From NCBI GenBank assembly GCA_902776435.1, contig CACYQB010000009.1:35159-99158 (forward strand): a stretch of DNA of 64,000 nt. The letters run 5' to 3'. Under the pieces are notes generated by a model, which saw nothing but the letters and a program-made list of their open reading frames with translations, did no database searches and was not told the DNA's origin. Below are positions 60,879-64,000 of the stretch, piece after piece; positions within the stretch are counted from its first letter, which is position 1; the number at the start of each line of letters is the position of its first letter. Origin of the DNA: an uncultured Bacteroidales bacterium (GTDB lineage Bacteria > Bacteroidota > Bacteroidia > Bacteroidales > Muribaculaceae). A program made the position numbers and the translations under genes.

Positions 60879-61508
60879 TTATTTCATCAGGAAGGTGTAG
60901 AGTTCCCAGTATTTAGAGATGGCCATGTCGTAGAGCAGTTTCTTTTCCTTAGCATCGCTGCCTAACAGGGTGGACAGGTAGTTCCAGAAGGATTTACGAT
61001 GGTGATGATGTTTGATGTGTGCCATCTCGTGTAATATCGTCTCGTCCATCAAAGCCGGTGGGAAAATCACGATCAGTGGTGACAGGCGGATTTGGTTATC
61101 ATATGTGCATTGTCCCAAGATGCCTTTTCTCAGTTTCTTGACTATGACGCTTTGGGCATACAACTGGTGCTTATCTTCGAGTTCATGCAACCTTTTGGGC
61201 AAGGCGATGGATGCTCTTGCTGTGATTGTGTCCCGGATATTCTCCCTCAGCCATTTCTGGAGACGCAAGTTCTCAAAATGCTGGTCCTCATGGTACAAGA
61301 CGAACAGCCGTGAATAATCCTCACTGTGGACCAAGTGAACGCATGTGGTGCCAGCCATATAGGTCCTGCGCCTTGGATGCTCCATTTTGCAGAATGCAAA
61401 TAAATCGCTCTTGTCACATGATTGCCATTCAAGGCAGAATTGTGGGAAACGCAGTCTGGTATTGGGATTTATCCAAAACTGCGGCTGCTTCTTATTTGTA
61501 CTTTCCAT
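60879..61508 (-). CDS. YgjP-like (DUF45/M48-like) metallopeptidase
   Basis: A protein of 209 residues with a zinc motif ILHEMAHIKHHHHRKSFWNY near residues 158-177 (HExxH plus a later His), which matches YgjP/DUF45-type metallopeptidases more than SprT. Preceding parts (PLIVIFPPALMDETILHEMA) fit that family. No signal peptide. The gene overlaps the end of the VWA gene by 40 bp, so both are translated from one mRNA with the RavA-like gene. A peptidase third partner is not part of the E. coli RavA-ViaA pair. Substrate unknown. Confidence 0.75.
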   Translation of the reverse strand: MESTNKKQPQFWINPNTRLRFPQFCLEWQSCDKSDLFAFCKMEHPRRRTYMAGTTCVHLVHSEDYSRLFVLYHEDQHFENLRLQKWLRENIRDTITARASIALPKRLHELEDKHQLYAQSVIVKKLRKGILGQCTYDNQIRLSPLIVIFPPALMDETILHEMAHIKHHHHRKSFWNYLSTLLGSDAKEKKLLYDMAISKYWELYTFLMK

Positions 61509-62776
61509 ATTCTATCTAATATGTCATTATAATTGTTTTTACTGCCGTCGATATTCAGTCCATAGAACTTGGTGCCCTTATTCTGTTCCTTTGTCATCTT
61601 GTCTCTTGTAACCTTACTCGGGTTCGAAAAGTAGAAATCGCTAATGATCAACACGTCAGCCATGCTGAAGTTTGATGTCTGCAACATCTTCAATGCGGCA
61701 TTGAGCATCTGTTCTCCATCGGTACCACCAGTGAAGGTGCTGTCGAGAAAACTGCTGACCTTCCTCCAACTGCCTGGACGAGAAAGATCAAGGGTCTTGG
61801 CTCTCACCGAGAAGGTAATCAGATAACATTTGCGTTTCTGCTTCTTAGCCATTCGGAGCAACTGCATGAGCAGGCTTTTTGCAAGCTTGATGGGGTTTCC
61901 ATCCATCGAGCCACTTGTATCAAGGCTGACAATGATTGGTCCCTTCTCCAATCGTGGTTTCTTTTTCTTTGTCTGCTCCACCTTCATCTGGCTTTCCATC
62001 TTTGGTTTGTTAGCAAACAACTGGAGCTTCTTGGTGGCATCATTGCCGTTGGATACCTCGTCAATCTCCACAGCCGGCTTTGGTGGAGAGGGCAACAGGG
62101 GTAGATAACGCTTAATCGTATCATCCATCTCGTCATCACGCTTAGGCTCTTCCCTGCCCATGATGCGGACAATCTCAGCGAGTGCAGGATAGGAATATAC
62201 CAGCCTCTCAATCTTCTTGCGCTGTTCATAATCGGCAAGCCCCCATTCTTTCACATGATGTTCCCATGTCTTCTCATTTCTTCGGATAGTCAACTCTTTC
62301 AAGCGTTCCACCCTCTGGTCACATGCTTTATCCCAATCCTTGATCATTGAGGCGAAAACATCATCCAGGTTCTCGTTCTTCATCTGCTCAACATAGCCGT
62401 CAATGTTGACCTCGTGGGGCTTGTACTCAAACTTGATGGTACGATAGACCTGTCCCCAAAGCTTACGTTTCCAGTTTGTCTCACCAGCCGCAAATGCAGT
62501 GATCAGGGCCTTCTCTCGCCGATAGTTCTCCTCTATGGGCTGAAACAGTTTCAGCATTGCTTCGATGAACCCCATCAGTTCCTCCTTGAGGATTTCAATC
62601 CACAGCGGGTCTTGGCTTTCCAGTTGAGGGTTATCTTGTACCGTCTGACTGATGACACCTCCAAGCAAGTCTCCCTGAGGGATGCTGTCGGGCAACTGAC
62701 CTCGATCCATATAGAAGTCGAATGCCTCGTCATACTTCTGCAATTCCGTAGCGATGTCGGTTATCTCATTACTCAT
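61469..62776 (-). CDS. viaA: ViaA-like VWA domain protein
   Basis: A protein of 435 residues. Residues about 1-240 are a helical region without known motifs (KLFQPIEENYRREKALITAF). The C-terminal half is a von Willebrand A domain with a complete MIDAS: IIVSLDTSGSMDGNPIKLAK (DxSxS near residue 285), TFTGGTDGEQML (Thr) and VLIISDFYFSNPSKV (Asp). KCYLITFSVRAKTLDLSRPG and the ending RIWKVQIRSSRSFG resemble ViaA of E. coli. ViaA works with the MoxR-type ATPase RavA, whose homolog ends just upstream with a 4-bp ATGA overlap. The identification rests on this pairing plus the VWA sequence. Confidence 0.78.
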   Translation of the reverse strand: MSNEITDIATELQKYDEAFDFYMDRGQLPDSIPQGDLLGGVISQTVQDNPQLESQDPLWIEILKEELMGFIEAMLKLFQPIEENYRREKALITAFAAGETNWKRKLWGQVYRTIKFEYKPHEVNIDGYVEQMKNENLDDVFASMIKDWDKACDQRVERLKELTIRRNEKTWEHHVKEWGLADYEQRKKIERLVYSYPALAEIVRIMGREEPKRDDEMDDTIKRYLPLLPSPPKPAVEIDEVSNGNDATKKLQLFANKPKMESQMKVEQTKKKKPRLEKGPIIVSLDTSGSMDGNPIKLAKSLLMQLLRMAKKQKRKCYLITFSVRAKTLDLSRPGSWRKVSSFLDSTFTGGTDGEQMLNAALKMLQTSNFSMADVLIISDFYFSNPSKVTRDKMTKEQNKGTKFYGLNIDGSKNNYNDILDRIWKVQIRSSRSFG

Positions 62777-64000
62777 AACAACCCTTTTGCGTTATGTACC
62801 TTCACGGCCACCTCGTTTAATCGTTTCTCACATTGCGACAGATACTTTTGGGCCAGTTTTTTGTCATCATCCGAGAGAAACAAATGCTCGGTCTTGGCGA
62901 ATTGCTCTTGTAACTGCGATAGTTGAGGACGCAAGTCATTATTCAACAATTCAAGGGCGGAGTCTGCCCAATTTTTCACAAAGGCATTGCTGCCTGTGCC
63001 CCCTTCCCCGCTTAGTACAGAACTCAGCATCCCCTCTAAACCATAGGGCACGCCGTCAACAATGATACCGGCATTACATTTCAACAGTTTCACCTTTTTC
63101 ACTTGAGAAGTCGTCTTGACTTTGTAATCAAACGGTGTGCCTGTATAGATTGCACGGATGATCCACGTGTTTTTTGCCTCATCACGATAGATGATGCCAT
63201 CTACGGGCTTCTTGGGGTCAAGGTGATTGTAATCATGCTTATAGAACAGGCACTTACCCTTGGGAAAGTCACGCAACGAATAATACATATAGTTGGTCAA
63301 GAGAAAGGATTCTGATTGTTTCTTCTTGTCTTTCTGCTTGATTACCGGCTCCGCACTGAACTTCAATTCCTGCTCCAGAGCCTTTTCAATCTTGTCAAGC
63401 CTGTCACAAAATGAGGCAGTGAGACCCTTCAGTACGATATCTACGGTTCTCGGTATCGTCTCTGCCTTGTTCCACAGGCAATGTATCAGCAAGGGCAGGT
63501 CTGTCATGTCGAGGGTTTTACGGCCATTCAGGAAGGCTGAAGCCCTCATCAGACGGAAACACTTTTTCCAACGACGGTCCGACACATAATAGTCCATATC
63601 GTTCACGTCGTCTTTCTTGGTCTCCACCTTCAGGCGTTTGCGTATGTTAGTAACGGCATAGCAAATTTCGTCAGGTATCACAATATTGTCAATATGCTGC
63701 TGCCATTTGTCAAACAGTTCATCGGTAATCAGACTATCTTCTGGCACGACGGGATCAGGACTATTCCCCTGGCGAATCATCTTAAAGAATGACGTTTCGC
63801 TATTGATGCAGTTGGATACCATACGAACCAAGAATCGGTCCCACAATGCATCCAGGCCTTCGTCCTCGGCAGGCAACTCATTACTGGCGGCAATCAGTCC
63901 TTTCATCGGCAAATGGATTGTGTTACGTCCGTTCTGGAAGATGCGTTCATTAATGGCCGTTAGCAGTGAGTTCTGAATACTGGGGCTCGCTTTCCAAATC
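62773..64000 (-). CDS. ravA: RavA-like MoxR-family AAA ATPase, 5' part outside the window
   Basis: About 409 residues are visible; the frame continues through the right edge without a start, although a TTG at 63912 could be mistaken for one. The edge reads IWKASPSIQNSLLTAINERI, then FQNGRNTIHLPMKGLIAASN and ELPAEDEGLDALWDRFLVRM, which closely follows the Walker B/sensor region of E. coli RavA (E-I-W-K, AASNELP, LYDRML). The helical part with LMRASAFLNGRKTLDMTDLP is the lid. The C-terminal part is a family-specific domain ending in KVHNAKGLL. With ViaA it is expected to act as a remodelling chaperone; the substrate here is unknown. Confidence 0.82.
   Translation of the reverse strand, partial: IWKASPSIQNSLLTAINERIFQNGRNTIHLPMKGLIAASNELPAEDEGLDALWDRFLVRMVSNCINSETSFFKMIRQGNSPDPVVPEDSLITDELFDKWQQHIDNIVIPDEICYAVTNIRKRLKVETKKDDVNDMDYYVSDRRWKKCFRLMRASAFLNGRKTLDMTDLPLLIHCLWNKAETIPRTVDIVLKGLTASFCDRLDKIEKALEQELKFSAEPVIKQKDKKKQSESFLLTNYMYYSLRDFPKGKCLFYKHDYNHLDPKKPVDGIIYRDEAKNTWIIRAIYTGTPFDYKVKTTSQVKKVKLLKCNAGIIVDGVPYGLEGMLSSVLSGEGGTGSNAFVKNWADSALELLNNDLRPQLSQLQEQFAKTEHLFLSDDDKKLAQKYLSQCEKRLNEVAVKVHNAKGLL

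Noticed and set aside
61508-61508. Frameshift suspected where the VWA and peptidase genes overlap by 40 bp
   Set aside because: Both proteins are complete with proper ends; the overlap fits translational coupling rather than a broken fusion.
63913-64000. Start of the RavA-like gene at a TTG at 63912
   Set aside because: The frame continues upstream to the window edge with conserved AAA sequence (IWKASPSIQNSLLTAINERI), so the gene is simply cut by the edge.

Overview
The window looks like chromosomal DNA of a member of the Bacteroidales, probably Prevotellaceae or Muribaculaceae; I cannot resolve the genus. The evidence is the many promoters with the Bacteroidota -7 box TAnnTTTG (several with a TTTG -33 box 19-21 bp away), absence of obvious Shine-Dalgarno sequences, a three-gene succinate dehydrogenase/fumarate reductase (cytochrome b, flavoprotein, iron-sulfur), a fused SecDF, the block DUF3098-uppP-truB-queA, and families frequent in gut Bacteroidales (FISUMP-type lipoproteins, C10 and M6 proteases with dockerin-like ends, DUF5683, reverse-type rubrerythrin).

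Layout. 1-2.8 kb: three tandem paralogous lipoproteins on the minus strand. 3-6.7 kb: a TPR/transmembrane/coiled-coil regulator, an EamA transporter and a GYF_2-CD225 membrane protein. 6.8-13.7 kb: frdCAB, then DUF3098-uppP-truB-queA. 14-15.7 kb: a small KGGRPR-type protein and an orphan AAA ATPase. 15.7-21.7 kb: rnr-mtaB-glycosyltransferase-ferredoxin-type aldo/keto reductase. 21.9-27.6 kb: an envelope operon with two GH25 muramidases, CvpA, AroA and a metallophosphoesterase. 27.8-30.8 kb: a membrane polyferredoxin with an internal twin-arginine segment, followed by a Tat-lipoprotein aldo/keto reductase with its own ferredoxin domain. 31-34 kb: secDF and tRNA-Arg(CCT).

34.1-39.75 kb: a 5.65-kb integrated element bounded by 15-bp repeats of the tRNA-Arg 3' end. 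Reading from its right end it holds integrase, an unknown protein, excisionase-like HTH, an unknown protein, a phage II/X-like replication protein and a TerS-like HTH protein. This order resembles phage satellites (PICI-type), and it is my main candidate for an undescribed system.

39.9-44.7 kb: rubrerythrin and rubredoxin, gapA, mscL, a small LuxR-type regulator and a second metallophosphoesterase. 44.9-54.4 kb: a secreted-protease locus with a C10 cysteine protease and an operon of three M6 metalloproteases, all four ending in dockerin-like repeats. 54.9-59.6 kb: parA-parB-DUF5683-lytic transglycosylase. 59.6-60.4 kb: tcdA. 60.5 kb: tRNA-Leu(CAA), followed by sequence that looks like the end of a second integrated element. 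60.9-64 kb: YgjP-like metallopeptidase, ViaA-like VWA protein and RavA-like AAA ATPase, the last running off the window.

Recurring themes are paralogous sets (FISUMP x3, M6 x3, GH25 x2, metallophosphoesterase x2, ferredoxin-type reductase x2), and intergenic low-complexity repeats built from CCTAAA heptamers or ACGGATTTA units placed at operon ends. No rRNA, CRISPR array or insertion sequence was seen.
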